Source of the DNA: Imbricaverruca yamaguchii
Lineage: Eukaryota; Arthropoda; Thecostraca; Neoverrucidae
Assembly (NCBI GenBank): GCA_034440575.1
Contig: JAOTOL010001659.1
Coordinates: 2,733,501 to 2,797,500, forward strand
DNA length: 64,000 nt
Direction: 5' to 3'
The position numbers and the translations under genes are program-made. Positions 1 through 9,760 of this stretch are shown one piece after another. Under the pieces are notes generated by a model. It was not told where the DNA came from and did no database searches. It saw only the letters and a program-made list of their open reading frames with translations. Every line of letters starts with the position of its first letter. Within the stretch, counting starts at the first letter, position 1.

Positions 1-24
1 CAGTTCGCTCGGACACCGTCCAGT

Positions 25-775
25 CATGTCCCGGCTGGGAGCGGGTGCCGTGTTTGTCCAGGCTGGGAGCGGGCGCCGTGTTTGTCCCGGCTGGGAGCGG
101 GCTCCGCGTTTGTCCCGGCTGGGAGCGGGCCCCGTGTTTGTCCCGGCTGGCGGCGAGCGCCGTGTTTGTCCCGGCTGGCGGCGGGCGCCGTGTCGGTCCC
201 GGTTGGCGACGGGTGCCGTGTTTGTCCCGGTTGGGAGCGGGTGCCGTGTTTGTCCCGGCTGGCGACGGGCTCCGTGTCTGTCCCGGCTGGTGGCGGGCGC
301 CGTGTCTGTCCCGGCTGACGGCGGGCGCCGTGTCTGTCCCGGCTGACGGCGGGCACCGTGTCTGTCCCGGCCGGGAACAGGCCCAGTGTCTGTCCCGGCT
401 GGGAGCGGGCGCCGTGTCTGTCTAGGCCGGGAACAGGCCCAGTGTCTGTCCCGGCTGGGAGCGGGCGCCGTGTCTGTCTAGGCCGGGAGCGGGCCCCGTG
501 TCTGTCCCGGCTGGGAGCGGGCGCCGTGTCTGTCTAGGCCGGGGGGGCCCGTGTCTGTCCCGGCTGGGAGCGGGCGCCGTGTCTGTCTAGGCCGGGAGCG
601 GGCCCCGTGTCTGTCCCGGCTGGCGGCGGGCCCCGTGCCTGTCCCGGCTGATGGCGGGCGCCGTGCCTGTCCCGGCTGATGGCGGGCGCCGTGTTTGACC
701 CGGCTGGGAGCGGGCGCCGTGTCTGTCCCGGCTGGTGGCGGGCGCCGTGTTTGTCCCGGCTGGGAGCGCGCGCCG
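25..775. repeat. 28-bp GC-rich minisatellite
   Basis: About 27 tandem units of roughly 28 bp. The core is a cccggctggg stretch followed by agcgggcgccgtgtctgt. Units differ mainly as gggagcggg versus ggcggcggg, and as tgtttgt versus tgtctgt. In 420-600 an alternating unit with 'tctaggccggga' gives a higher-order two-unit pattern. Open frames on both strands are products of the repeat. If the integrin gene continues leftward, this lies in its first intron (inference). Confidence 0.93.
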
Positions 776-2480
776 CTCGGGGTCGGGCGGCGCGCCCGCT
801 GGCCGGTCGTCGCACCATTGTTTACCGTGCTGTTGGTCGGTCGTCAGAGGATCAGGACGACCGCACCGGACGACTGTGCACTGATGACGCGCACACCGCA
901 GACGACCGCACCGACAGAGCGGGCGCCGTCGAGCTGCGTCCATTAGCGCGCCGTCTGGCCGGTCCGCGGCCGCGACACAATGCACCTCCGGATGAAGCAA
1001 TCAAGTGGACTTACGATGCATTGTTCGGGGCAGTCGTTCGGCCGGTTTATCGGTGATGCCAGTGGGTCAGTGTGTGTGTGTTTGTGGTCACATGTCGGGG
1101 GCAGCGCGTGCCCGGGGACGTCAGGGGGAGGGGGCACGGCCGTGGGGTGCACTTTGGCTCGGCGGCCGGGGGCGTCCGCAAGATCGATAGGTTATCGTGA
1201 GGACGACGATGGACGATAAGCAGCTGGCTCCGTGGCATGTCAACTATGTCGGAGGGTGGGAACGTGCGGTGGGCAGTAACATTTCTTGACAAAACTGGTG
1301 ACATATGGACAGACGCGAGCATTGCTATCCACTGAAGAATCTAGGAATTGGCCAGGGGGCGCAATTTTGGACGTGTTCCTAATTGAGCACGGGGTCTACA
1401 TGAATTCAGGGACCTGACCCGAATGCTTGAGCTAAGGGGGGTAGGAGATGTCATTTTAAAATGGTTATGGAGCCGAAGTGAGTCGAAATTGACCTACAAA
1501 TCGGTCTAGGAGAGTGTAAACCGATCCATCATTATGTCGGGCGCGAGGTGCACGACATGGCTATGGGAGCCTTCCTGAGGCTCCAAGGAGGGGCAGAGGG
1601 AAGCAGTTGCCCTCTTCGTCCCATCCATGGAGTCCTGCTGCTATGGAGCAAGCTCAAACTACCGCCAGCCGCCCCCTCCAAACGGAACTGGAATCTGGCA
1701 ATCACCAGCCGCCCTTGTGAAATGCACAGCTCTTGCCAGGCAAACTGCTTAAGGCTGGCTATTTCAACGATATCCTCGTACCAGTGGATACTTTAAATAT
1801 TACAACCAGACGGCCGATAGACGCTTATTGGTAGCGCATGTAGATGACCTAAGGCTACTGCATTGATAACCTCACTTTCGCGCTCTCACGGGACGCGGCT
1901 ACCAACCGGGCAGTAGTACAGGGCACATCCACCTCACCCAAACAGAAGCCTCTCCACACTTCCGGTCCGGCTCACCCACCACCCCGTTCCACGAAACTCC
2001 GCCAAATGGCTCTACACACGGTCCTGTGACAGGCCAACCGAGACTGGAGACCAGCGAACGACCCTGCACTCAGGAGAGACCGACGCCTGTGTTATCACGC
2101 TCCCGCCGTCTGGGGTGACAGGCAGCCCGACCTGCTGAGTGGCCCCTGTCTGACGGGTTCTGCACTGTCTTCCCAGGCCGTCCGACTTGCAAAGACCTGA
2201 ACTCCCTGTACAGACCTGACCTAAGTCCCGCCCGTGATGGCTGTAGATATCGGCGCAGTTCTGGTCGCGCTGGTGCTCAGACACGTGCGCGCCGCTCGGC
2301 ACATCCGCTTACCGTCTCGCCAATTAACCTACGCGAACTGTGTCGTGTGAGAAGGCGACCCGCATGTCTTGCTCTCGTCTCTTACATATCGGAATTGTAA
2401 TATTGCATAAGCGTCGCAAGCCTCGAGTTGTGACCAGCAGTGTATCGTTCGTCGAACAGGTGCAGCGATACTATTATCAC
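776..2480. other. No gene seen
   Basis: GC-rich DNA follows the minisatellite to about 1200, then mixed-composition sequence. No frame resembles a known family and no exon with convincing splice borders was found. The minus-strand open frame at 2012-2302 was examined as a possible integrin exon and not supported. Confidence 0.5.
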
Positions 2481-2493
2481 GCCAGTGGTAATT

Positions 2494-2566
2494 ACTCTAC
2501 ACAGCGGTAGTCACAGCGGTAGTCGTAACGGTAGTCACAGCAATAGTCACAGAAATAGTCACAGCG
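2494..2566. repeat. 12-bp tandem repeat (cacagcggtagt)
   Basis: Five to six imperfect copies of a 12-bp unit. Because 12 is a multiple of three, it gives a Ser/His-rich open frame, which is not evidence of coding. Confidence 0.8.
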
Positions 2567-2681
2567 GAGGCGTTATTTCCGTCTTCATGTGTCCAACACA
2601 TGCGCACAGAAAGAGGCTGCGCTTATAATTCGCATGTCAGAAGCTCGGTAGCAGGTACTTCATCAGTGCGTCCGGTTAATG

Positions 2682-2717
2682 AAGTCATTTCAGAAGTTTT
2701 CTCTTCTGAAATGACTT
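2682..2717. repeat. Perfect 15-bp inverted repeat (hairpin)
   Basis: The arm aagtcatttcagaag pairs perfectly with cttctgaaatgactt across a 6-nt loop. There is no gene nearby and the function is unknown. Confidence 0.85.
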
Positions 2718-3149
2718 AGCATATGGATGCCAATTTGACAAATTCGGCATGTGATGGCAACCTACTACACACTTCTCAGTCCCTTGGCAAATCTTACTGA
2801 TGCCAGGTAGAATTTAACTGCACTTGATATCTAGTAAAACTGGTAGCTTGAGTGATGATGGCCACCCAACAGGCGAACAACTCGTCGCCTGCTTTCTCTT
2901 ACAACTCAACACAAGACCAATTTTGCGATTACACCAGAACGAAACTTGTCAGTGTTCGGCCAACAGCAACGCCTGCCCGGAAGGTCACAGCAGTTCAATT
3001 TGCGTCTCTACCACTGGCTGAGTTCCGCCTGTCTCCCGCGTATTGTTGAGCGCGACGCCTGTGCAGTGTCGCCTGTCACGCACCCGAGGTGCAACACGAG
3101 CAGAACACGCACTACATCACCAGCGGCGCAGTCAGAATACATCCTGCAT

Positions 3150-3870
3150 CGGCAGGACGGGCTGGGCACACCAGCAGGACAGGCTGAGTACGTCAGCAGG
3201 ACAGGCTGGGTACACCAGCAGGACAGGCTGGGTACACCAGCAGACGGCGGTACAGCAGGACAGGCTGGGTACGCCAGCAGGACAGGCTGGTACGCCAGCA
3301 GGACAGGCTGGGTACGTCAGCAGGACAGGCTGAGTACGTCAGCAGGACAGGCTGGGTACACCAGCAGGACAGGCTGGGTACACCAGCAGGACAGGCTGGG
3401 TACGTCAGCAGGACAGGCTGGGTACACCAGCAGGACAGGCTGGGTACGCCAGCAGGACAGGCTGGGTACGTCAGCAGGACAGGCTGGATTCACCAGCAGG
3501 ACACGGAACAACACAGCAGGACAGGCTGCCAAGCACACCAACAGGACAGTGGACGTACAACAGCAGGACACGCTGAACACATGCCCTGCATCAACAGCAG
3601 GACATGCTGGACACACCCCCTGCATCAACAGCAGAACAGACGAAACACACCCTGCACCACCAACAGGATAGATGGAACACATGTCCCGCACCAACAGCAG
3701 GACATGCTGAACACATGTCCCGCACCAACAGCAGGACATCACATGCTCTGCGTTACCAACACGAGGGGCAGAACACGCCCTGCATCACCAGCTGGGAAAA
3801 CAGGACATTCACACTGTATCACCAGCAGGACAGACAGAAAGCATCCTTCACCAATACAGGCTAGACCGGT
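3150..3870. repeat. 22-bp minisatellite grading into a longer unit
   Basis: From 3150 to about 3530 the unit is caggacaggctgggtac plus ACCAG, GTCAG or GCCAG (22 bp). From about 3540 to 3870 it decays into units of about 34 bp with caggacatgctgaacac and ccctgcatcaacag. All three frames are open across the array because of the repeat, so predicted Gln/Gly-rich proteins here are not real. Confidence 0.9.
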
Positions 3871-4152
3871 CTGCACCATCTATCGCTTGTAATGGCTGAT
3901 GTTGGAAAACGTAACGCACCTGCAGCTCCAGAGACCAACACTTAAAACCTGCCACTTCAACGAGTGGCAAGTCATGGCATCTGTCACTTCAGAAGGCACA
4001 GTTCTGTCAAAGCCGACAGAGGAGTACCATGTCAGAGCGGCCAGGCACGACATCCTTCCGCCTGCCACGTGCCTTCACCAAAAGCCTGGCTCTCGCTCAC
4101 GCCAGGGTGCACACAGGCGACCACAAGAGAGCCGATCCAGATGACCCGCATC

Positions 4153-4206
4153 GTCCTTACAGCCGCACGCTTGCGGCTGTAAGGACTGACCTCCCATGGG
4201 AGGTCA
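4153..4206. repeat. Two adjacent perfect palindromes
   Basis: 4153-4186 is a 15-bp perfect stem (gtccttacagccgca) with a 4-nt loop. It abuts 4187-4206, a perfect 20-bp palindrome TGACCTCCCATGGGAGGTCA. The second contains TGACCT and AGGTCA, nuclear-receptor half-sites in everted orientation with an 8-bp spacer. The site match is seen; regulatory use is inference. Confidence 0.75.
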
Positions 4207-6765
4207 GCTCCAGGAGACGGCAGCCGACCCACATGATCCACGCTGTCCCAACAGCTGAATGGCAGGCACCTGACCAGGTCGTCGCGCACCGCACGCTGCT
4301 GCTCACCGCCTCCAGGCGTCGACTGTTTATGTGCAATGATCGACAACGCCAGCAGCGCCGGAAGCGCCCAAGTCATCGCCTGCATCGCTTCCGTCCCGGA
4401 CTCGGCAGTCGGCAGGCTGGAGGTGATGGAGGGCGTCGCTCGCTGTCGGTCAGAGCCGTCACCGTGCGATGCTTGACGGCCGTTGACTTTGGCACGCGCG
4501 CCGGGTTGCCTGTGCGCCTCACGCGTGAGCGTTCAGGCGCCATGCGCTGCCGCTCGCCCACGCTGGCGTCGTAAATCGCGACGGGGCGTCGCCACGTGCC
4601 ACGTGCCGCGTGTCCGGCGCGGCGGCGTCGTCGTGGCGCACCGCGCGAGACGCGGGAGGACACGTGAGATGCGCGCACAACAGCGGCGACGCGGCGTGGC
4701 GGCGTCGCTTGAATGCCCGGCTACCGCCCGCACGGCAGTCCATAATGGCGCCGAGAATGGGCCGCCCCGACGCCCGAGCGTGGGAATGATCCACAAACAG
4801 CTGTTAAATAAACATTACCATCGACAGCAGAGGTGGACACAAAAAGTCCCGCGGCCAACTCAATTACCGCAGCGCGCCAAACAGCGCGCGCAGGCGGGCA
4901 GCTAGCGCGGCGTCTCCACGGCGGCGCCCGACAGAGCCCAGGTGAAGCGGAAGCTGTCCGCTCGCGCGCCGGTCGGGTGTCTGCTCGAGTGGTCGCTCGG
5001 GCGGCGCGCCACCCGACCCTCGGCGCTCATGCATACGAGAGAAGGCGGTGGGCGCCGGACGGCGCCGCCCACATTCCGCGGCCAGCTGACGGTGGTGTGG
5101 GCGGCGCCCGAGGAAATGGAACAGAGTGGGGGAGTCTCGAGGGCGGGCACCGGCACCAGGGGATTATGCAAAGCGGACCGGCCAGGGCGCGCACACAAAC
5201 AACCGGCGCACGTAAAACGCGCACCGACCGAATACAATGCGCCCCCTTGTCGGGCAAGCTGCCAACCTGCCTGCCGGACTACAAGCCACTTGTGCGTAGG
5301 CTGGAAAAGGTGAGACAGGTGATTCATGGACAGGAAAAGGTGGGGCAGGTAGTTCATGGGCAGGAAAATGGAAAAAGTCAGAGCCCTAATGAACGTAGCG
5401 ACGGATCAGGGAGGCAGCCCATTTAGGTCGCTCCCTCTCTCCTTGAGCCTAAATTGACGCGGCTTTGGTTCCGATTCAGCTGTGAAAGCATTCGCTGTCT
5501 CCTTGGAGCTATGCTTGTAATAACACGAAGGAACAGCATAATTACCGGTAGCGAACATACACTATTTCTTACAGCAGCTCGCAATTTACGGCTCCAAATC
5601 GCTTACACCTCTATCTCTCCTCCCCAATTTGTGTCATCGTGATCTGCCCCTAGTATTATTACCATCAACGCATATCCCTTCTTGTATGACAAGGCGACAT
5701 TCTACCTGCACATTTTCCAGACTAATCACTAAAGAACAGCTTGTAAAAACGTGCTTGCAGACTGCGTGTGAAATCGTTGATTGTGCATCCATATCCAAAT
5801 GTGTACATTTGTCCACAAATGTCTTATACAATTTTGATTTTTTGGCGTGCCAAGAAGTCAGAATTTGATTTCACACGCTGAAACAGTTTTCGATGACGAA
5901 GCAAAATGCCGATGGCGAAAGGCAAACATCTCTTCTCCGCGAGCAAATATTGAAAAAAAGTAAAACCATTTCGTCGCATATGAACGGAAGCCTGTGCCTG
6001 TCGTGTTGATGTCAGTGGCAGTTTGCCTGACCGCACCTGCAATTTGTGTTCTATCCAGCGCATTGTTGTCTGTGAACGTAGCACAAAGGTCAGGAAGCCA
6101 CAGCTCGGTCAGGAAGCAATCATCCTAACAGAATCTGTCTTTTGAGTTGGTGTATATCTTTCGACTAATTTCCAAGTTGGCTCGTGTCGTAGTCACACAG
6201 CGCATTTATGTATGAACAAAAACATAAAGATAGCTAAGTAATCAAATAAAACATTGGCTTGCCTACATTATCAAACCATAATAATATTTCCATCTTTCTT
6301 GTTGGAAGTCGACCACCTTTCAATAGAACATTCAAAAGAAACACCTGTGAGTGGAGCATTGAAATTGGCATTTATTTTACTCCCTATATCAAAATCAAAC
6401 ATCCATATATGCAGTATTTCGGCAGGTGTTATTCATATCTATTACAGATCAAATGCATGTATGATATAATACTTTATTCACATTGCATTTATATGGTAAT
6501 ATTTTCTTTTCTTTAAGTATCACAGGATATCTTGTCTGAAGTCGCACCCTCTACATAAGAAGAAGGCTGTGAGGCCCCTCCATCATGTCAGAGCCACATC
6601 AGCGACATCAGACAGCGACATCAGGTCAGCACCAGGCGATTCGAACCGGCCCAGCAACTGCCCCGTGGACCCGACCACCGCGCATGTAGTCGAGTGATCT
6701 TGGTCTCCATGTGTGTATAGGAGTAACCTAAACAGTTGTGGAAAAGGGCCGAAGCCGATTTTTAG
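4207..6765. other. No gene seen; CpG-rich then AT-rich
   Basis: 4200-5300 is CpG-rich with many overlapping open frames on both strands, as expected for high GC, and none recognisable. 5400-6760 is AT-rich without a supported gene. Confidence 0.45.
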
Positions 6766-6815
6766 GCGGTCGGTTGGTTGGTTATTTTAGGGACGCACCG
6801 ACTGTGTTCGTCATG
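6766..6815 (-). mobile_element. SINE 3' end fragment (family C)
   Basis: On the minus strand, a 'ggtgcgtccctaaaataacc' type end matches the 3' ends at 33917-34050, 31165-31232 and 12973-13008, whose shared core is 'gactgcag..gcgcccctaagcyccaa' plus an A/C-rich tail. Short and diverged. Confidence 0.45.
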
Positions 6816-6989
6816 TAACCCCAATTTAAGGAGTAATTCCCGTCAACGCCATAGGGTTAATGATTAGGACCGGAGAAAGTGGGGTTATGATCATCGTGTC
6901 CTCCCTGTTCCTATGCTCCAGTGGAAGGGTCTCACCTCGAGCGTCGTGTGATAGCCAAATCAGCTCCGGACACGGTCTGGTCGGACAGC

Positions 6990-7320
6990 AGTCGTCAGGT
7001 TTACGTGAAGCCGTGAAACTTACGTGAGGCCGTGAGGCTTACGCGAGGGCGTAATGTTGCGCAAGGGCGTGAGGTTACGCGAGGCCGTGAGGTTACGTGA
7101 GTGCATAAGGTCACTTACGGACATGAGGTTACGTGAGGTCGTGAGGTTACACGAGGACATGAGGCTACGTGAGGTTGTGAGGTTTACGTGATTCCGTGAG
7201 ATTACGTGAGGACATGAGGTTACGTAAGGCCGTGAAGTTACGTGAGTCCGTGAAGTTCCGTGAGTCCGTGAAGTTACGCGAGTCCGTGAAGTTACGTGAG
7301 TCCGTGAGGATACACCAGGC
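6990..7320. repeat. 18-bp minisatellite
   Basis: About 18 degenerate copies of an 18-bp unit, cgtgaggttacgtgaggc. The cleanest part is 7190-7310. As 18 is six codons, one frame is open with Lys/Arg/Glu-rich repeats; not considered coding. Confidence 0.88.
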
Positions 7321-7498
7321 CGCGAGGTCGGCCACTTTACAGCACGGCGCGGACAGACTCGCTCATCAGCAGACCCCCACCCTCCCCACCCTCACACAAT
7401 CCTATTTACGACCTGCAACCGAAGATCGCAGATAGCGCGTGCTCATCCCGATACTGCATCAGACCACATCCGGCGCGCCGCCTCCCGGCGAGAGCCAC

Positions 7499-7715
7499 GC
7501 GCGGCAGGAAGGGATCACCTGACGCGGCAGGAGTGGATCACCTGACGCGGCAGGAGTGGATCACCTGAAGCGGTAGGAGTGGATCGCCTGACGCGGCAGG
7601 AGTGGATCACCTGATGCGGCGGTAGTGGATCACCTGACGCGGCAGGAGTGGATCACCTGACGCGGCAGGAGTGGATCACCTGACGCGGCAGGAGTGGATC
7701 ACCTGACGCGGCGAC
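7499..7715. repeat. 23-bp minisatellite
   Basis: Nine near-identical copies of gacgcggcaggagtggatca plus cct. High identity suggests recent expansion. Confidence 0.92.
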
Positions 7716-8054
7716 TTCAGCCCCGGCCGACGAGCGGACCGGCGATACGGCGATAGCGCTGCAGTCGTCCGGTCGTGCTCGCGGTCGGCAAAAAATAATC
7801 TATCATCTCGGCCGGCTCGACAGACCCGGGGCGAGCGAGTAAACAGATAGGCAAGACTAATGGCGCGGGCGTGAAACACTCCACCTCCCGGCGACCCGGA
7901 ACGACCTCACGCGCGCATGAATGCGCGCGCGGAGGCGCATTTAGACGTAAAAACTGTCGAATCACGCCGTCGTCGGTGTCGCCACTCGAGGTGATGAGTG
8001 ACGCGTGACGCGTGACGCCGTCAGCGCGGCTCCTCGAGCCGTCGGGGCAGACCG

Positions 8055-8096
8055 GCGGCGGGGCGGCGGGGCGGCGGGGCGGCGGGGCGGTGAGGC
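8055..8096. repeat. 8-bp G-rich array (ggcggggc)n
   Basis: Four to five units of 8 bp. The plus strand has at least four runs of GGGG separated by CGGC, so it could form a G-quadruplex (inference from sequence). Confidence 0.8.
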
Positions 8097-8246
8097 GAGC
8101 GCACAGGTGGCAGTCGCGTTCGCGGCCAGCCGGCGCCGCTGACGTAACGAGCAGGTGACCTTGCGCCGACCGACGCGCCCGGTGACGGCTGGCCGAACTG
8201 ACCCCTGCGTCTCCTGGCCGGCGGGCAACGCGAGCACCTCATCGGC

Positions 8247-8530
8247 GGAGACGGAGACGGAGACGGAGACGGAGACGGAGACGGAGACGGAGACGGAGAC
8301 GGAGACGGAGGAGGAGGAGGAGAAGGAGGAGGAGGGAGGAGGAGACGGAGACGGAGACGGAGGACGGAGACGGAGACGGGAGGAGAGGCGGAGACGGAGG
8401 CGGAGGCGGAGACGGAGACGGAGACGGAGACGGAGACGGAGACGGAGACGGAGACGGAGACGGAGACGGAGACGGAGACGGAGACGGAGACGGAGACGGA
8501 GACGAAGGCGAAGGCGGAGGAGGAGGCGGA
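8247..8530. repeat. GGAGAC hexanucleotide microsatellite
   Basis: Two long blocks, 8247-8310 and 8340-8510, of GGAGAC units with GGAGGA and GGAGGC variants. Ser/Val, Arg and Glu/Thr homopeptide frames on both strands come from the repeat. Confidence 0.95.
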
Positions 8531-9307
8531 GGCGGAGGCGGAGGCAGCCCTGGCGGCGGGCAGGCGGGGAGGACCACCCGTGGGAAGTCTCGCCGGCCAC
8601 TGCCGCGCAACCTCCACACTGGGCCGGACAGCCGGCGCTGCCGCCGTGCCGGGACGGCTCACACGGCACCATGAGTGAACGACCGGTGCGGGCGCGGCGG
8701 CAGCGGCGGCGACGCGTGGCCTTGAGCGGAAACACACCTGTGTGAATGCGCGCTGCTGGCGGCGCCCATACGTCACCGATGTCAACGAGTCACGGTGCCG
8801 TTGGTGGCGGGACGTGCGCGCTGTTGGTGGTGCACACGCGATGCCCGTGCGACCGGGCATCGCGCGAAATTTGCGCGAAACTGCCGCGTCGTGTGGCCGT
8901 AAAACGTGCTCCTATCAATCATATCAAGAGAGACGCGCGGAACCCTTTCAAGAGCGGAAGTAACTAATCCCACCCGAAATTTCCCGATGATAGTGGACGG
9001 CTGACAGAGCGGGCGAGATAGCATCAGCCGTCGCTCTGCCCCCTAATTTGCGAATGCCATTCGAGTTACGCGAATTGCTGTTCTGACCGGTCGTATGCAT
9101 GCTTTCGCCTGTTGTCAGCTGACAGGCGGGAGCAAAACGAGCGATGCGGGCACGCGAGCCGCTTCCGCTGCACCATAGATCACAGGTGGGCGGCTGACGG
9201 CGGTTGGCGGCGGCGCGTGCGACGAGAGCGGGACACACGCCACCGACCCCCAGCCGGCTGCAGGAGTCCCGTGTCGACCCCACCGGCGGCGATGCCGCAG
9301 TACTCAC

Positions 9308-9492
9308 CAGTTCCTCTTCTCGACTCTGCCGCCGAAGCGCTGCTCGTTGGACTGGTGCAGCGCCACCGAGAAGCCGAAGAACGAGCCCTGCGCGCCCTGC
9401 TTGATCACCGGCAGGCGCGGCTCCAGGTTGAAGCCGACCGCGCCGCTGCCGACGCAGGCGAGCAGGCAGACGAAGCACCACGGGGCGGCCAT
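9308..9492 (-). CDS. Integrin alpha subunit, first coding exon
   Basis: Start ATG at 9492, ending at a consensus donor (CTG then GTGAGTA at 9307-9301). The exon is 185 nt: 61 codons plus two bases (phase 2). It encodes a signal peptide (residues 1-20, MAAPWCFVCLLACVGSGAVG), then FNLEPRLPVIKQ and GSFFGFSVALHQ, the hallmark mature N-terminus and first FG-GAP blade of integrin alpha chains. The FNLEPRLPV form is most like the PS1/laminin-binding class (family recollection). The protein is a type I membrane receptor that pairs with an integrin beta subunit for matrix adhesion. The next exon should begin with the final base of a Trp codon and LLVGAP-like residues; I could not find it downstream (lower coordinates), so intron 1 may exceed 9.3 kb. 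It could instead be an isolated exon or fragment, but the intact signal peptide, frame and donor argue for a live gene. Confidence 0.85.
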
Positions 9493-9760
9493 GCTGCGGG
9501 GCGGCCGGCGCGGGCCGAGCGGCCGATGCGTTCAGCTCAGGGTCGCCTCGCCGACCGTGCGCCGCGCCGGCTTCTGGCCAACTGGTGAGCCGCACGCCGC
9601 CGCCGCCGCCGCGCTCCGCCGCCGAGGGTCGCCACGCGCCGCCGCAAACACGGCGCACCCGCGCTCGGTCGACACGGCCAGGTGCACGCCGACTATCTGT
9701 CGCCGCCGCAAACAAAACCCCAGATAATACTGGAGACCAAAGTCAACTGCTAAGGTCGCT
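9493..9760 (-). promoter_or_regulatory. Putative CpG-rich 5' region of the integrin gene
   Basis: Directly upstream of the integrin start codon the sequence is GC- and CpG-rich (9493-9690) and then falls to average composition. No TATA box is evident. Position and composition suggest promoter plus 5' UTR, but no transcription start can be assigned. Confidence 0.35.

Noticed and set aside
24..818. Open frames of 60-140 codons on both strands
   Set aside because: They are translations of the 28-bp minisatellite; frames open by repetition, with no domain.
2012..2302. Minus-strand 96-codon frame considered as the missing integrin exon 2
   Set aside because: No LLVGAP or FG-GAP motif and no acceptor in the required phase.
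2946..3892. 241-codon open frame with Gln/Gly/Thr repeats
   Set aside because: Product of the 22-bp array; all frames are open across it.
4029..4574. 181-codon frame with a zinc-finger-like stretch (RAFTKSLALAHARVHTGD)
   Set aside because: It resembles a C2H2 finger end, but the Cys pair is absent and spacing from Phe to His is two residues short. Probably chance or a decayed fragment.
7962..8860. Long Ser/Arg/Glu homopeptide frames
   Set aside because: Generated by the GGAGAC array.
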